64,000 nt of DNA, taken from contig CACNZU010000001.1 of NCBI GenBank assembly GCA_902624885.1, positions 62,001 to 126,000 on the forward strand, read 5' to 3'. The notes beneath the pieces are model-generated. The model did no database searches. It saw only the letters and a list, made by a program, of their open reading frames with translations, and had not been told where the DNA came from. The DNA is from an uncultured Pelagibacteraceae bacterium. GTDB lineage: Bacteria; Pseudomonadota; Alphaproteobacteria; Pelagibacterales; Pelagibacteraceae. Below are positions 10,723 through 19,672 of the stretch, in pieces; position 1 is the stretch's first letter, and every line of letters starts with the position of its first letter. The translations under genes and the position numbers were made by a program.

Positions 10723-11247
10723 TTAAGCCTTTTTCTCTTCCTTCTTCGGTTCTTCTTTCTTAGCTTCTGCTTTAGGTTGTTCCTTTTTAGGTTCTTCCTT
10801 CTTCGGCTCTTCCTTTTTTGTCTCCGCTTTAGGTTGTTCCTTTTTAGGATCCTCTTTTTTTGTTTCAGCTTTTTGATCAGGCTTTTTACCGTCAGCTGCT
10901 GAAGCGTCTTTTTTAGTTTCTTCTTTTTTATCTCCTTCAGCTTTTTTTCTATCTTTTTTAGGTATTGCCTTTTGAGGATTATTCCCAGGTTTTGGCATTG
11001 GCATTAACTGCACCTCGCCTAGTAATCTAGAAACTCTCATCGTTGGCTGAGCTCCTTTACTAATCCAATATTTTACTCTTTCTGCTTCTACTTTTATTCT
11101 TTCCTTTTTATCTTTAGGAAGCAAAGGATTGTAAGAGCCAATTTTTTCAATAAATTTTCCATCTCTTGGGTATCTACTGTCAGCAATTACAATTTTATAA
11201 ATAGGTCTTTTTCTTACTCCGCCCATTGATAGTCTTATTCTTAACAT
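10723..11247 (-). CDS. rpsP: 30S ribosomal protein S16 with long repeat-built C-terminal tail
   Basis: Residues 1 to about 83 are a normal S16 (LRIRLSMGGVRKRPIYKIV, DGKFIEKIGSYNPL, ISKGAQPTMRVSRLL). Residues 84-174 form a low-complexity tail of Lys, Glu, Pro, Gln and Ala built from units such as KKEEPKKEEPKKEQPKAET. The unit is 19 residues, matching a 57-bp repeat visible at 10769 and 10826. Normal S16 is about 80-90 residues, so the protein is doubled in length. It lies 10 nt after ffh. The tail is probably disordered and its role is unknown. Confidence 0.95.
   Translation of the reverse strand: MLRIRLSMGGVRKRPIYKIVIADSRYPRDGKFIEKIGSYNPLLPKDKKERIKVEAERVKYWISKGAQPTMRVSRLLGEVQLMPMPKPGNNPQKAIPKKDRKKAEGDKKEETKKDASAADGKKPDQKAETKKEDPKKEQPKAETKKEEPKKEEPKKEQPKAEAKKEEPKKEEKKA
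10735..10915 (-). repeat. 57-bp tandem coding repeat in the rpsP tail
   Basis: The minus-strand tail of rpsP contains imperfect tandem repeats. One shared block (plus-strand reading starts gctttaggttgttcc) begins at 10769 and recurs at 10826, exactly 57 bp or 19 codons apart, with shorter KKEEP/KKEDP units around it. The repeat is in frame and conserves the charge pattern, so it could expand or contract by slippage without a frameshift. Confidence 0.8.
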
Positions 11248-11257
11248 TTTATACCTT

Positions 11258-12610
11258 TCATTTTAGTTGATTGAGCATTTCATCTGGGATCATCCCAGAT
11301 GGAATTTTTTTTCCTTGAGACATTTTTTTCATCATGTCTGACATCATTTTAAATTGTTTTAGCAGTTTATTAATTTTTGAAACATCTACGCCTGCTCCTT
11401 TAGAAATTCTTTTACGTCTTGATCCGCTAATAATTTTTGGATTTTCTCTTTCATTTTTAGTCATTGATAAAATAATTGCTTCATTCTCCACTAACATTTT
11501 TTCATCTATATTTGCTTGATCCATTTTTGCCTTCATTTTATTCACTCCTGGCAACATAGACATAACCCCTTCCATTCCACCCATTTTTTTCATTTGCCTT
11601 AACTGTGAAAGATATGAGTCCATTGTGAATATTCCTTTTTTTAATTCATCTTCTGTCTCTTTAATTTTTTCCTCACTTAAATCTTGTTGAGCTTTTTCTA
11701 CTAAAGTTACTACATCGCCCATTCCCAAGATTCTGTTAGCTAATCGGTCAGGATGAAAAAGTTCAAGATCGGTGATTTTTTCTCCAACACCAATATATTT
11801 AATTGGTTTACCTGTTACATGTTTCATACTTAAGGCTGCGCCACCTCTTGCATCACCATCAACCCTCGTAAGAATAATTCCAGAAAGATTAACAGCAGTG
11901 TCAAATTCTTTTGCAACATTTACAGCTATTTGTCCTGTCAACGAGTCAGCTACTAAAATTGTTTCTGCTGGTTTTGTAATGTCTTTAATTTGTTTAATCT
12001 CAGACATCATAGGTAAATCTATCTGAGTTCTTCCTGCAGTATCAAATATAATAACATCTGAGCCATTAAGATTAGCTGCATTTAATGCCCTTTTAGTAAT
12101 GTCGATTGGTTGTTGCTTATCAACTATAGGCAAACATTGAATTCCATTTACTTCAGCAAGTAATTTTAGTTGTTCTTGAGCAGCTGGTCTATAAACGTCT
12201 AAACTAACTACCATTACTTTTTTTTTAAAATTCTTCTCTATATTTTTTGCTAACTTTGCTGCAGACGTTGTTTTACCCGAACCCTGTAATCCAACTAATA
12301 AGACGGAGACTGGTGGGACAGCTTTAAAGTTAAGTTCCTCATTTTTGGAACCTAAAATATTTACAAGTTCATCGTAAACTATTTTAACTATCATCTGACC
12401 TGCAGATGTTGATTTTATAATTTCTTTACCAATAGCTTTTGGTTTTACGTTGGTTATAAACTCTTTAGTGACAGGTAGAGCTACGTCAGCTTCTAATAAA
12501 GCTAATCTTATCTCTTTTAAGCCAGAGTCAACTTGCTCCTCAGTCAATGAGGGAGTGCTTTTAAGCTTAGAAAAAATACTTTCTAATTTATTTGTTAAAT
12601 TTTCAAACAT
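11258..12610 (-). CDS. ffh: Signal recognition particle protein Ffh (SRP54)
   Basis: With the ATG at 12610 the protein has 450 residues and starts MFENLTNKLESIFSKLK, the usual Ffh N domain. The G domain has GLQGSGKTTSAAKL at 107-120, DTAGRTQID and the TRVDGDARGGAALS region. The Met-rich M domain follows (MKKMGGMEGVMSMLPG, SGSRRKRISKGAG for SRP RNA binding, MMSDMMKKMSQ). A longer reading from a GTG at 12670 is open but adds a non-family stretch that overlaps an RNA-like leader, so I reject it. First gene of the ffh-rpsP-trmD-rplS-leuCDB run. Binds nascent membrane-protein signals and delivers them to FtsY. Confidence 0.97.
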   Translation of the reverse strand: MFENLTNKLESIFSKLKSTPSLTEEQVDSGLKEIRLALLEADVALPVTKEFITNVKPKAIGKEIIKSTSAGQMIVKIVYDELVNILGSKNEELNFKAVPPVSVLLVGLQGSGKTTSAAKLAKNIEKNFKKKVMVVSLDVYRPAAQEQLKLLAEVNGIQCLPIVDKQQPIDITKRALNAANLNGSDVIIFDTAGRTQIDLPMMSEIKQIKDITKPAETILVADSLTGQIAVNVAKEFDTAVNLSGIILTRVDGDARGGAALSMKHVTGKPIKYIGVGEKITDLELFHPDRLANRILGMGDVVTLVEKAQQDLSEEKIKETEDELKKGIFTMDSYLSQLRQMKKMGGMEGVMSMLPGVNKMKAKMDQANIDEKMLVENEAIILSMTKNERENPKIISGSRRKRISKGAGVDVSKINKLLKQFKMMSDMMKKMSQGKKIPSGMIPDEMLNQLK

Positions 12611-12614
12611 TTTA

Positions 12615-12712
12615 AAACGTCCAACACCTATCGCACTAGTGGGCGAACCTTCGCTGACTAGTGTCGACACTCTTGTTTTAAGAGCACCGCAAAAACATGT
12701 GTATTTGCGGAA
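12615..12712 (-). ncRNA. Structured RNA leader upstream of ffh
   Basis: The minus-strand sequence before the ffh ATG folds into consecutive hairpins. One has arms 12687-12693 / 12704-12710 (CCGCAAA with TTTGCGG). One has arms 12670-12674 / 12680-12684 (CTCTT and AAGAG round a 5-nt loop). One has arms 12634-12640 / 12657-12663 (CACTAGT with ACTAGTG) and an inner GCGA/TCGC helix. Such GC-rich paired arms stand out in this AT-rich genome. It lacks the GGAAGGAAGCAGC-like loop of SRP RNA, so it is not the SRP RNA itself. I recall an ffh-associated conserved RNA reported from marine SAR11-type sequences but cannot check the match. A cis-regulatory 5' UTR element is the likeliest reading. Confidence 0.6.
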
Positions 12713-12775
12713 AGTTTGTGGAAACTACAATTTGGGGTTTTAAAAGTCAATGAATAATTATACTAATCTACTAAT

Positions 12776-13606
12776 ATGCCCTTGATTAATGCTTTTAGAA
12801 TGGATGGTTTAGGTAATAGATTTATTATCGTAGATAGAAGAGAGAAATTTATAAATATACCCAAAGAAAAAATAATTCATTTGGGAAATCTAAAGTCTTT
12901 TCATCGTAATATAGAATTTGATCAAATTATATTCATTGAAAAAGAAATAAATAATACTTTTCCAATAACCATTTTTAATTCAGATGGAGGTGAGGTAAGT
13001 GCGTGTGGAAATGGAAGTAGGTGTGTGGCTTACTTATTAAGCAAAGATTTAAATAGTAAAGAAATCAAATTAAAAACAAATAATAGATTGCTTAATGCAA
13101 AAATTATTGGAGAGTCTGATGTTCAACTTGAAATGGGTAAACCTATATTTGAATGGACTAAGATTCCATTAAAAGAAAAGTTAGATCATAAAAATATAAC
13201 TTTAGATATTGATGGTAAAGAATTAACTGACGGGTTTAGCCTTAACGTGGGAAATCCTCATATAATTTTTTTTGTTAAAGATTGTTTCAAATATGATTTA
13301 AAAATACTAGGGCCAAAAATAGAGAACCATGAATTATTTCCTGAGAGAGCTAATGTTACTTTCGCTCAAATAAATGACGAAAATAATATTACAGTGAATG
13401 TTTGGGAAAGAGGTGCAGGATTAACAAAAGCATGTGGAACTGCTGCTTGTGCTACTGCTGTCGCAGCATTTACTAAGAAGTTAACTAAAAATGATATTAA
13501 TATTAAATTTGAAGAAGGAAGTTTAAATATAAAAATGGATACAGATCTTAATATACTTATGAGAGGTCCGGTTTCAGAAATAAAACATACAAAACTTGAA
13601 ATCTGA
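12776..13606 (+). CDS. dapF: Diaminopimelate epimerase
   Basis: The 276-residue enzyme converts LL- to meso-diaminopimelate for lysine and peptidoglycan. The two catalytic cysteines are C77 (GGEVSACGNGSRC) and C220 (LTKACGTAACAT), and N-terminal MDGLGNRFIIVD is the family start. It is divergent from ffh across 165 bp that also hold the ffh leader. ftsY starts directly after its stop. Confidence 0.97.
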   Translation: MPLINAFRMDGLGNRFIIVDRREKFINIPKEKIIHLGNLKSFHRNIEFDQIIFIEKEINNTFPITIFNSDGGEVSACGNGSRCVAYLLSKDLNSKEIKLKTNNRLLNAKIIGESDVQLEMGKPIFEWTKIPLKEKLDHKNITLDIDGKELTDGFSLNVGNPHIIFFVKDCFKYDLKILGPKIENHELFPERANVTFAQINDENNITVNVWERGAGLTKACGTAACATAVAAFTKKLTKNDINIKFEEGSLNIKMDTDLNILMRGPVSEIKHTKLEI

Positions 13607-14527
13607 ATGGGTTTATTCGATAAATTTAAAAAAGGGTTAGGTAAAAGTTCGGATGGGCTCTCTGCTGGCTTTAAAAATATATTTACCAAAAAAAAAATTG
13701 ATGAAAATGTCCTTACAGAATTTGAAGAATTAATTATTACATCTGATGCTGGAGTAGAAGTTGCAAAAGAACTAAGAAAAGATTTTGAAAATTTTAAATT
13801 AGATAAAAAATTAGATGATCATAAAGAAATTTTAAAACTTTTAGCAGATAAATTAGCAATAAATCTTCAAAAATATGAAAAAGATCTTAGCCTGATGGGA
13901 AATGCAAAATCTGCTGTAATTGTTGTATCTGGTGTAAACGGTGTTGGAAAAACTACTAGTATCGGAAAACTTGGTAAATATTTTAAAGATAATAATAGAT
14001 CTGTTGTATTTGGAGCTGCCGATACTTTTAGAGCGGCAGCCATAGATCAGCTGCAAGTTTGGGCTGCAAAAGTAAAAGTAGATATAATTAAGTCAGAAAT
14101 TAATAGCGATCCAGCTTCAGTTGCTTTTAAAACTGCTGAATTTGCAAAAAAAAATGAAATTGATGTTGCTTTGATTGATACAGCAGGAAGATTACAAAAT
14201 AAAAAAAATTTAATGGAAGAATACAAAAAAATTATAAATGTCTTGAAAAAAATTGATGAGTCTTTTCCAAACGAGGTAATTCTAGTTCTAGATGCGACTA
14301 CTGGTCAAAATGCATTAAATCAAGTTGAAGAGTTTAGTAAAATACATAATCTAACGGGTCTTATAATTACAAAACTTGATAGCACTGCAAAAGGCGGGGT
14401 CGTCCTTGCTATTTGTAAGAAATATAATTTACCTATTGTTGCAATCGGAATGGGAGAAAAAGAAGATGACTTACAACCTTTTAATGCTGAATATTTTTCA
14501 AAAGCTCTTTTAGGTATTGAAACCTAA
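13607..14527 (+). CDS. ftsY: SRP receptor FtsY (NG domain only)
   Basis: This 306-residue GTPase is the membrane receptor for the Ffh complex. The N domain starts FDKFKKGLGKSSDGL, the P-loop GVNGVGKTTSIGKL is at 109-122, and DTFRAAAIDQL, DTAGRLQNK and TKLDSTAKGG follow. It lacks the long acidic A domain of enterobacterial FtsY, so membrane contact must rely on the N-terminal helix. It starts immediately after dapF (0 nt gap) and its 3' end overlaps the convergent hydrolase gene by 18 nt. Ffh and FtsY are thus encoded about 1 kb apart on opposite strands. Confidence 0.97.
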   Translation: MGLFDKFKKGLGKSSDGLSAGFKNIFTKKKIDENVLTEFEELIITSDAGVEVAKELRKDFENFKLDKKLDDHKEILKLLADKLAINLQKYEKDLSLMGNAKSAVIVVSGVNGVGKTTSIGKLGKYFKDNNRSVVFGAADTFRAAAIDQLQVWAAKVKVDIIKSEINSDPASVAFKTAEFAKKNEIDVALIDTAGRLQNKKNLMEEYKKIINVLKKIDESFPNEVILVLDATTGQNALNQVEEFSKIHNLTGLIITKLDSTAKGGVVLAICKKYNLPIVAIGMGEKEDDLQPFNAEYFSKALLGIET

Positions 14528-15313
14528 AAACTTTCTCAAAGCATTCATTAGTTGATCATTAAATTCCATCATATGATCGTCATTATTGGAAAAGTAACTA
14601 AACTTTGGTTGATTAGCCTTCTCAAATAATTTTGCCCCCATCTCAAAGGGAACAACATCATCTTTTTTACCATGCATTATTAATATTGGTATATTTATAT
14701 TTTTAATTTTTTTTAAAGAGTCGTATCTGTCTTTAATCAATAAATCGATTGGCAAATATGGATAATAAATTTTTGCAGCATCAGCAATCGAGGTAAAAGG
14801 TGACTCTAAGACAATTCCTGAAAAAGAATTATCCTGGCCTAGTTCTGTAGCGACACCAGTACCTAATGACTCACCATATAAAATTATATTTTTATTTCCA
14901 ATGCCAGCCTGATTAAGCCACTCAATTGATTTTCTAGCATCATTATATAAATTTTCCTCTGTAGGTTTGCCTGGATTGCCACTAAATCCTCTCCATGAAA
15001 TAATGAGAATATTTACATCTAATTTGTATAGTTCATTTAACTTATGGACCCTATTGGTAAGATCGCCTGCATTACCATGGAAGTATAAAATTGTTTTATG
15101 TTTTTTAACGTCTTTTTCCAAAAACCATGATTTAAGTTTTAAATCTTTATCAACCTCGATAAAAACTTCTTTATATTCAAATTGAATTTCGTCTCCTGTG
15201 TAGTTATTTTCACTTGGATGATAAAGCAATTTTCTTTGGTACAAATAAGTGAAAAGTACAATTATAATGTAAGCTAATACAATTGATGATAAAGCTAAAT
15301 AAAGATACTTCAT
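14510..15313 (-). CDS. Membrane-anchored alpha/beta hydrolase (BEM46/YfhR-like)
   Basis: The 267-residue protein has one N-terminal membrane helix (about residues 4-24) and a serine hydrolase fold. Oxyanion sequence YFHGNAGDLTNR is at 77-88, the nucleophile elbow is YGESLGTG with S149, and the catalytic-triad His is probably in NNDDHMMEF near 248. GWRGFSGNPGKP-type sequence is characteristic of the BEM46/YfhR group, whose substrates are mostly unknown. It overlaps the upstream DMT transporter gene by 4 nt, making it the last gene of the TRAP-amidase-DMT run. Confidence 0.85.
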   Translation of the reverse strand: MKYLYLALSSIVLAYIIIVLFTYLYQRKLLYHPSENNYTGDEIQFEYKEVFIEVDKDLKLKSWFLEKDVKKHKTILYFHGNAGDLTNRVHKLNELYKLDVNILIISWRGFSGNPGKPTEENLYNDARKSIEWLNQAGIGNKNIILYGESLGTGVATELGQDNSFSGIVLESPFTSIADAAKIYYPYLPIDLLIKDRYDSLKKIKNINIPILIMHGKKDDVVPFEMGAKLFEKANQPKFSYFSNNDDHMMEFNDQLMNALRKFLGFNT

Positions 15314-16212
15314 GCTTTTTTCCTAGCGAAATAGACTCCAGTAAAGACCAGTAAGCCACCTAAGTAATGAAAACTAAGAAGTGGTTCTTCAAAAATTATA
15401 ATTCCAAAGATAGAACCATAAACTGCGAATAAATATAAAGTAAACCCGGCAAAAGATGCGCCAACATATTTTTGTAACCTTGTATACAAAGAAAAAGCTA
15501 TAATACTTGGAGAAATAGCTGCAAATATAACCCAGAACAAAAATGTCTGATTATAATTTGTCTTAGCAAAGTAAAAATTTTCCAAAAGAAAAAACGGGAA
15601 AAGTGATATAAAACCAAACATTGCAATTAGCGTAAATCGAGCCATTAAGCTAAATTTTGATTTCCAATTTAATAAATAAATTGAATATAGAGCCCAGCCT
15701 AAAGCAGCTCCCAATACCCATAAATCACCTATTGTAAAATTTAAGTTAATTAAAAAATCTAAATTACCTTTAGATATAATTGTAAAAACACCTGCAATAC
15801 AAATTAATAAACCTAATATCCTAAAAAAATTAATTTTTTCTTTAAAGAACAAAATTGATAAAAAAATTATTATTACTGGTGAAGATGTATAGATTATACC
15901 AATATTCGCCATAGTTGTTGTCATTCCTGCAAGATTTGGGAAAGCTCCACAAATGCCACAACCCATCGAACCTAAGAAAAAGAGTTTAAAAAACTCTTTA
16001 TTTAACTCTTTCTTATTTTTTAAAATTTCATCAAAAAAAAATGGAAAAAGTATAATGAATACCGTAAACCATCTCCAGAACGCTAGTGAGATTGGTGGTA
16101 CTGACTCAACTCCTCCTCTTGCAACAATTGTGTTTGTGGCCATAAAGATAGGCTGAATAAATAATAGTAGGTAAGGAAAATAATTACTTTTTGTTATCGA
16201 AGAAGGCTTCAT
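15310..16212 (-). CDS. DMT-superfamily permease (EamA family)
   Basis: The 300-residue protein has about ten hydrophobic helices in two EamA repeats (first about 10-145, second about 160-298), as expected for drug/metabolite transporters. The second repeat has GDLWVLGAALGWALYSIYL and ends with the usual FEEPLLSFHYLGGLLVFTGVYFA. It overlaps the 60-residue gene before it by 29 nt and the hydrolase after it by 4 nt. Substrate cannot be read from sequence; neighbours suggest a small carboxylate, amide or amino acid. Confidence 0.88.
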   Translation of the reverse strand: MKPSSITKSNYFPYLLLFIQPIFMATNTIVARGGVESVPPISLAFWRWFTVFIILFPFFFDEILKNKKELNKEFFKLFFLGSMGCGICGAFPNLAGMTTTMANIGIIYTSSPVIIIFLSILFFKEKINFFRILGLLICIAGVFTIISKGNLDFLINLNFTIGDLWVLGAALGWALYSIYLLNWKSKFSLMARFTLIAMFGFISLFPFFLLENFYFAKTNYNQTFLFWVIFAAISPSIIAFSLYTRLQKYVGASFAGFTLYLFAVYGSIFGIIIFEEPLLSFHYLGGLLVFTGVYFARKKA

Positions 16213-16366
16213 AGAACATCATCACAATTACTATTCCCATTAATATATAAACAGGTAGCACGTCAAAAAAACCAATCATCATGGATCTTGTCAAAGTTGT
16301 TGCAAGACCTAATAAAAAGGCTGTGCAAATAGCGACACCGACAATAATTGTTAGTTTATCCTTCAT
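16184..16366 (-). CDS. Small two-helix membrane protein
   Basis: This 60-residue protein has two hydrophobic segments (about 5-24 and 33-53) with a short polar end NKK. It overlaps the amidase by 11 nt at its start and the DMT permease by 29 nt at its end, and its strong membrane pattern argues it is real rather than chance. I do not recognise the family. It might be an accessory subunit for the DMT permease or unrelated. Confidence 0.6.
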   Translation of the reverse strand: MKDKLTIIVGVAICTAFLLGLATTLTRSMMIGFFDVLPVYILMGIVIVMMFYEAFFDNKK

Positions 16367-17690
16367 CTTTACAATTTTTTTCTAACCAATTAGCAGTTCC
16401 TAGAAATCGAAGATCATCTAGTTTGTTACCTACCAATTGAACTCCTAATGGTAAGTCATTTTCCCCGGTAAGTAAAGGCAATGAAATAGCTGGAAGACCC
16501 ATATAAGTCCAATTCTTTTGAAAGTCTGAGCTTCCGGTTGATTTAAGACCTTTGTCAGCAACACCGCTAGATGAAGGAGTAATTACTCCATGATAATCTT
16601 CAAATACTTCACTGTACGAATCATAACTTTGCTGCATGAAATCTGATGCATCGGCATATTCTTTTGCGGAGTATTTCATACCTCTTGTAATCGCTTCTCT
16701 CATTTCTTTTGAAAGTTTAGTCTTATCTTTTTTGTAATAAACTTGAAAATTATTAGCCATATCAGTCTCGTGAATTATTTGTAAGTACTTTGGAATATCT
16801 TTGAAATAAGAAGGGGTATCAAATACTTCAATATTTTTTTTGAAATTTTTTATTAAAAACTCAAAGGCTTGTTGAGATTTTTTGTTTATGTCTTTCCATT
16901 TATCGGTTTTGTAAAAAATAAATTTTGGTTCAAATACTGGTCCTTTGTCGCATTCTTCCAACATATCCTCCGCTGAAAAATATACAGTAGCAGGATCGTA
17001 TAAATCTTTTTTTATTAAACATTTCGCTAAAAGAGCTACATCTTTAACTGTTTTACCAAATAATCCAATTGTATCTAATTTGTCTGAGACTTTTAAAACT
17101 CCAGACCTGGATATTAATCCATAAGATGGTTTATAACCCACAACTCCACAATAGGATGCTGGTCTAATTGTTGAGCCTGCTGTTTGGGAGCCTATTGAAA
17201 GATGAGCCATATGCGAAGCAATCACTGCAGCAGATCCACTTGAGGAACCTCCGGGTGTTCTAGTATAATCATGGGGATTTGTAGTTTTACAAGGATGTAT
17301 ATACGCTAGCTCTGTTGTTGCAGTCTTCCCCATAATAATGGCACCAGAATTTTTTAAAAGATTTACAATTTCAGAGTCCTGAGAACTTGACATTTTTTTT
17401 CTAAAAACTGTTCCACATTCTGTAGGCATATCATAAGTTCCAATAATATCTTTGATTGCTACGGGCATTCCATGTAAAGGTCCAAGAGGTTTACCTGATT
17501 TTCTATGATTGTCTGCTTCTTCTGCTTTTTCTAAAAGAAGTTTTTTATCTAAATGTGCCCAAGCCTTTACCTCCGGCTCAAATTTTTTTATTCGCTCAAG
17601 ATATTTATTACAAAGATCTACCGATGATATTTCTCCAGATCTTAATTTTGATGCTAACTCATTAGCGGTGAAATTAGATACATCAATCAT
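16356..17690 (-). CDS. Amidase (amidase-signature family)
   Basis: This 444-residue enzyme hydrolyses an amide to a carboxylate and ammonia. The Ser-cisSer-Lys triad is intact: K80 in GMPVAIKDIIG, S149 in TPGGSSSGSAA and nucleophile S173 in SQTAGSTIRPASYCG. It lies 8 nt downstream of dctM, so a substrate brought in by the TRAP system could be its target, but this is inference. It is not GatA by context (no gatB/gatC nearby), and the C-terminal half differs from GatA. Confidence 0.88.
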   Translation of the reverse strand: MIDVSNFTANELASKLRSGEISSVDLCNKYLERIKKFEPEVKAWAHLDKKLLLEKAEEADNHRKSGKPLGPLHGMPVAIKDIIGTYDMPTECGTVFRKKMSSSQDSEIVNLLKNSGAIIMGKTATTELAYIHPCKTTNPHDYTRTPGGSSSGSAAVIASHMAHLSIGSQTAGSTIRPASYCGVVGYKPSYGLISRSGVLKVSDKLDTIGLFGKTVKDVALLAKCLIKKDLYDPATVYFSAEDMLEECDKGPVFEPKFIFYKTDKWKDINKKSQQAFEFLIKNFKKNIEVFDTPSYFKDIPKYLQIIHETDMANNFQVYYKKDKTKLSKEMREAITRGMKYSAKEYADASDFMQQSYDSYSEVFEDYHGVITPSSSGVADKGLKSTGSSDFQKNWTYMGLPAISLPLLTGENDLPLGVQLVGNKLDDLRFLGTANWLEKNCKDEG

Positions 17691-17698
17691 TTTATTTC

Positions 17699-19060
17699 TT
17701 AGTTTGCGAATAGAAGGTCAGGTAACCATAGTGCTATGCCTGGAAACATATACATCAAAAACATTGCCAGTATTACTATTGCCAAGAAAGGCATTATGCC
17801 TCTAAAGATTTCCATCAGCTCAACATTCTTAGCTTGGACACCTTTTAAGTAGTAGGCTGACATTGCCATGGGGGGTGTTAAAAATGAAGTTTGTAAATTC
17901 AAAGCAATTAGCATTGCAAAGAAATAAGGATTTACCTCGAAAAACGCTACTAAAGGTAAAAATATTGGCACAAATATAATTAATATCTCCGTCCACTCCA
18001 GTGGCCAACCTAATAAGAAAATAATTAATTGAGTGATTACTAAAAACTGCCAGGGTTGTAAATTCATTGATTTAAAGAAATGTTCAAATACCTCATGTCC
18101 TCCTAAATAAGAGAAAACAGATGCAAATGTCCAAGATCCGATAAATAACCACATAATCATAGCTGTAGTTTTGGCTGTTAAGAAAACTGATTCCTTAAAG
18201 TTTTTCCATTTAAGCGTCTTATAGAAATATGAAAGAACTAATGCTCCAGCTGCTCCAACTGCTGCTGCCTCAGCAGGTGTTGCAAGTCCTCCTAATATTG
18301 TTCCAAGAACTAAAATAATTAATGAGAAAAGCGGTAAAAAGGATACTAAGACTTCTCTTATTATTACTGATCGAGGAGGTATATCTTCTTTTGGAGGCTT
18401 AGGTGCAATTGATGGATTAAAATATGCCAATGTAATTGCGTAACCTATATATAAACCAGCTAATAATAATCCGGGAAATATTGCAGCTGCAAATAATCTT
18501 AATGGCGAAAGTTGAGCTATAACAGAATAAACAATCAGCATTATACTTGGCGGGATAAGAATTCCTAAACAACCGCCTGAACAAATAACACCTGATGCGA
18601 ATTTCTTATCATATCCAGCTTTAATCATGGCTGGCCAAGCTAATAAACCCATTAATGTTACAACAGCTCCTATAATTCCTGTTGCTGTTGAAAATAATGC
18701 ACATGTGATCAGCGCAGCAACAGCCATTGATGCTGGCAATCCATGCGAGGCTAACCTTATAGCGAAAAATAATCTTGAAACTATTCCTGCTCTTTCAACG
18801 AGGTATCCCATAAATAAAAAGAGTGGTACGGCGGTTAAAACAGTGTTGTCCATTACAGTATAAGTATTCTGTACGAATAATTGGAAAATCCTATTATCAA
18901 AAATATGTTCCATTCTTGTGGGATCAAAATATGCGTAATAACCAAAGCCAACTCCCATTGCCATTAATGTAAATGCAATTGGAAAGCCAAGTAGCACAGC
19001 AAACAAGAATATTCCCATCATTAAAATTGCTATTTCTGGATTAGTTAAACTAAATAACAT
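17699..19060 (-). CDS. dctM: TRAP transporter large permease (DctM type)
   Basis: This 453-residue membrane protein has about twelve helices and typical DctM sequence (LGFPIAFTLMAMG, ATGIIGAVVTLMGLLAWPAM, GCLGILIPPSIMLIVY, GLATPAEAAAVGAAGALV). It carries out Na+-driven uptake together with DctQ and DctP. It overlaps dctQ by 11 nt. Length is slightly longer than the usual 425 residues, in keeping with the subclass that pairs with long DctQ proteins. Confidence 0.95.
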   Translation of the reverse strand: MLFSLTNPEIAILMMGIFLFAVLLGFPIAFTLMAMGVGFGYYAYFDPTRMEHIFDNRIFQLFVQNTYTVMDNTVLTAVPLFLFMGYLVERAGIVSRLFFAIRLASHGLPASMAVAALITCALFSTATGIIGAVVTLMGLLAWPAMIKAGYDKKFASGVICSGGCLGILIPPSIMLIVYSVIAQLSPLRLFAAAIFPGLLLAGLYIGYAITLAYFNPSIAPKPPKEDIPPRSVIIREVLVSFLPLFSLIILVLGTILGGLATPAEAAAVGAAGALVLSYFYKTLKWKNFKESVFLTAKTTAMIMWLFIGSWTFASVFSYLGGHEVFEHFFKSMNLQPWQFLVITQLIIFLLGWPLEWTEILIIFVPIFLPLVAFFEVNPYFFAMLIALNLQTSFLTPPMAMSAYYLKGVQAKNVELMEIFRGIMPFLAIVILAMFLMYMFPGIALWLPDLLFAN

Positions 19061-19634
19061 CTTTTTGATCCTCCTCTTGAGAAGTTCTCATTAAAATTTT
19101 TTCTGTTTCCTCAGCTACAACCATTCGTGAAGGCCAATGACCAGTTTGTATACAAATTATAGATCTGAATACTTCACTGATGCCTTGAATGATTAATAAA
19201 ATACCTGCTGCAGGTATTAAAGATTTTGCCATATAAATTTGAATTTGAGCAGGACTGTTCCAGCTTGTCTCTTTAATTTTCCAAGCTAAAGACGCATACT
19301 CATAACCATAAAAAGCCAAAGCCAACACTCCAGGAAAGAAAAAAATAAAATACAAAACTAAATCGATATAACCTTGTACTTTAGGTTTAAACAATCTGTA
19401 AATTACATCTCCTCTTACATGTGCTTCAGTAGAAAGAGTATAAGCACCTGCCATCATAAAAATTGCACCGTACATTTGTAAACTAAAATCAAAATTCCAC
19501 AAAGTCGGAGCGTTAAAGGCATAAGCCATAACAACTTCGTAACATGTTCCACCCATCAAAATTACAATTAGCCATGAAAATGCTTTACCAACTGAAGTTG
19601 ATAATTGATCTGCAAAATGAATAAATCCCCTCAT
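19050..19634 (-). CDS. dctQ: TRAP transporter small permease (DctQ type)
   Basis: The 194-residue protein has four membrane helices and the DctQ features WLIVILMGGTCYEVVMAYAFNAPTLWNFD-type start, GAYTLSTEAHVRGDVIY and a W-rich third helix. It pairs with DctM. It lies 84 nt downstream of dctP with a rho-independent terminator in that gap, so its level depends on readthrough. Confidence 0.93.
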   Translation of the reverse strand: MRGFIHFADQLSTSVGKAFSWLIVILMGGTCYEVVMAYAFNAPTLWNFDFSLQMYGAIFMMAGAYTLSTEAHVRGDVIYRLFKPKVQGYIDLVLYFIFFFPGVLALAFYGYEYASLAWKIKETSWNSPAQIQIYMAKSLIPAAGILLIIQGISEVFRSIICIQTGHWPSRMVVAEETEKILMRTSQEEDQKDVI

Positions 19635-19672
19635 GAATTTTTAAAGTATTCTAATTTTTTTGTAATTTCCAT

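Noticed and set aside
12611..12670. N-terminal extension of Ffh from a GTG at 12670
   Set aside because: The added 20 residues do not resemble Ffh, the family start is the ATG at 12610, and the region forms RNA hairpins.
12615..12760. SRP (4.5S) RNA beside ffh
   Set aside because: No GGAAGGAAGCAGC-like apical loop or long single hairpin is present, only several short hairpins.
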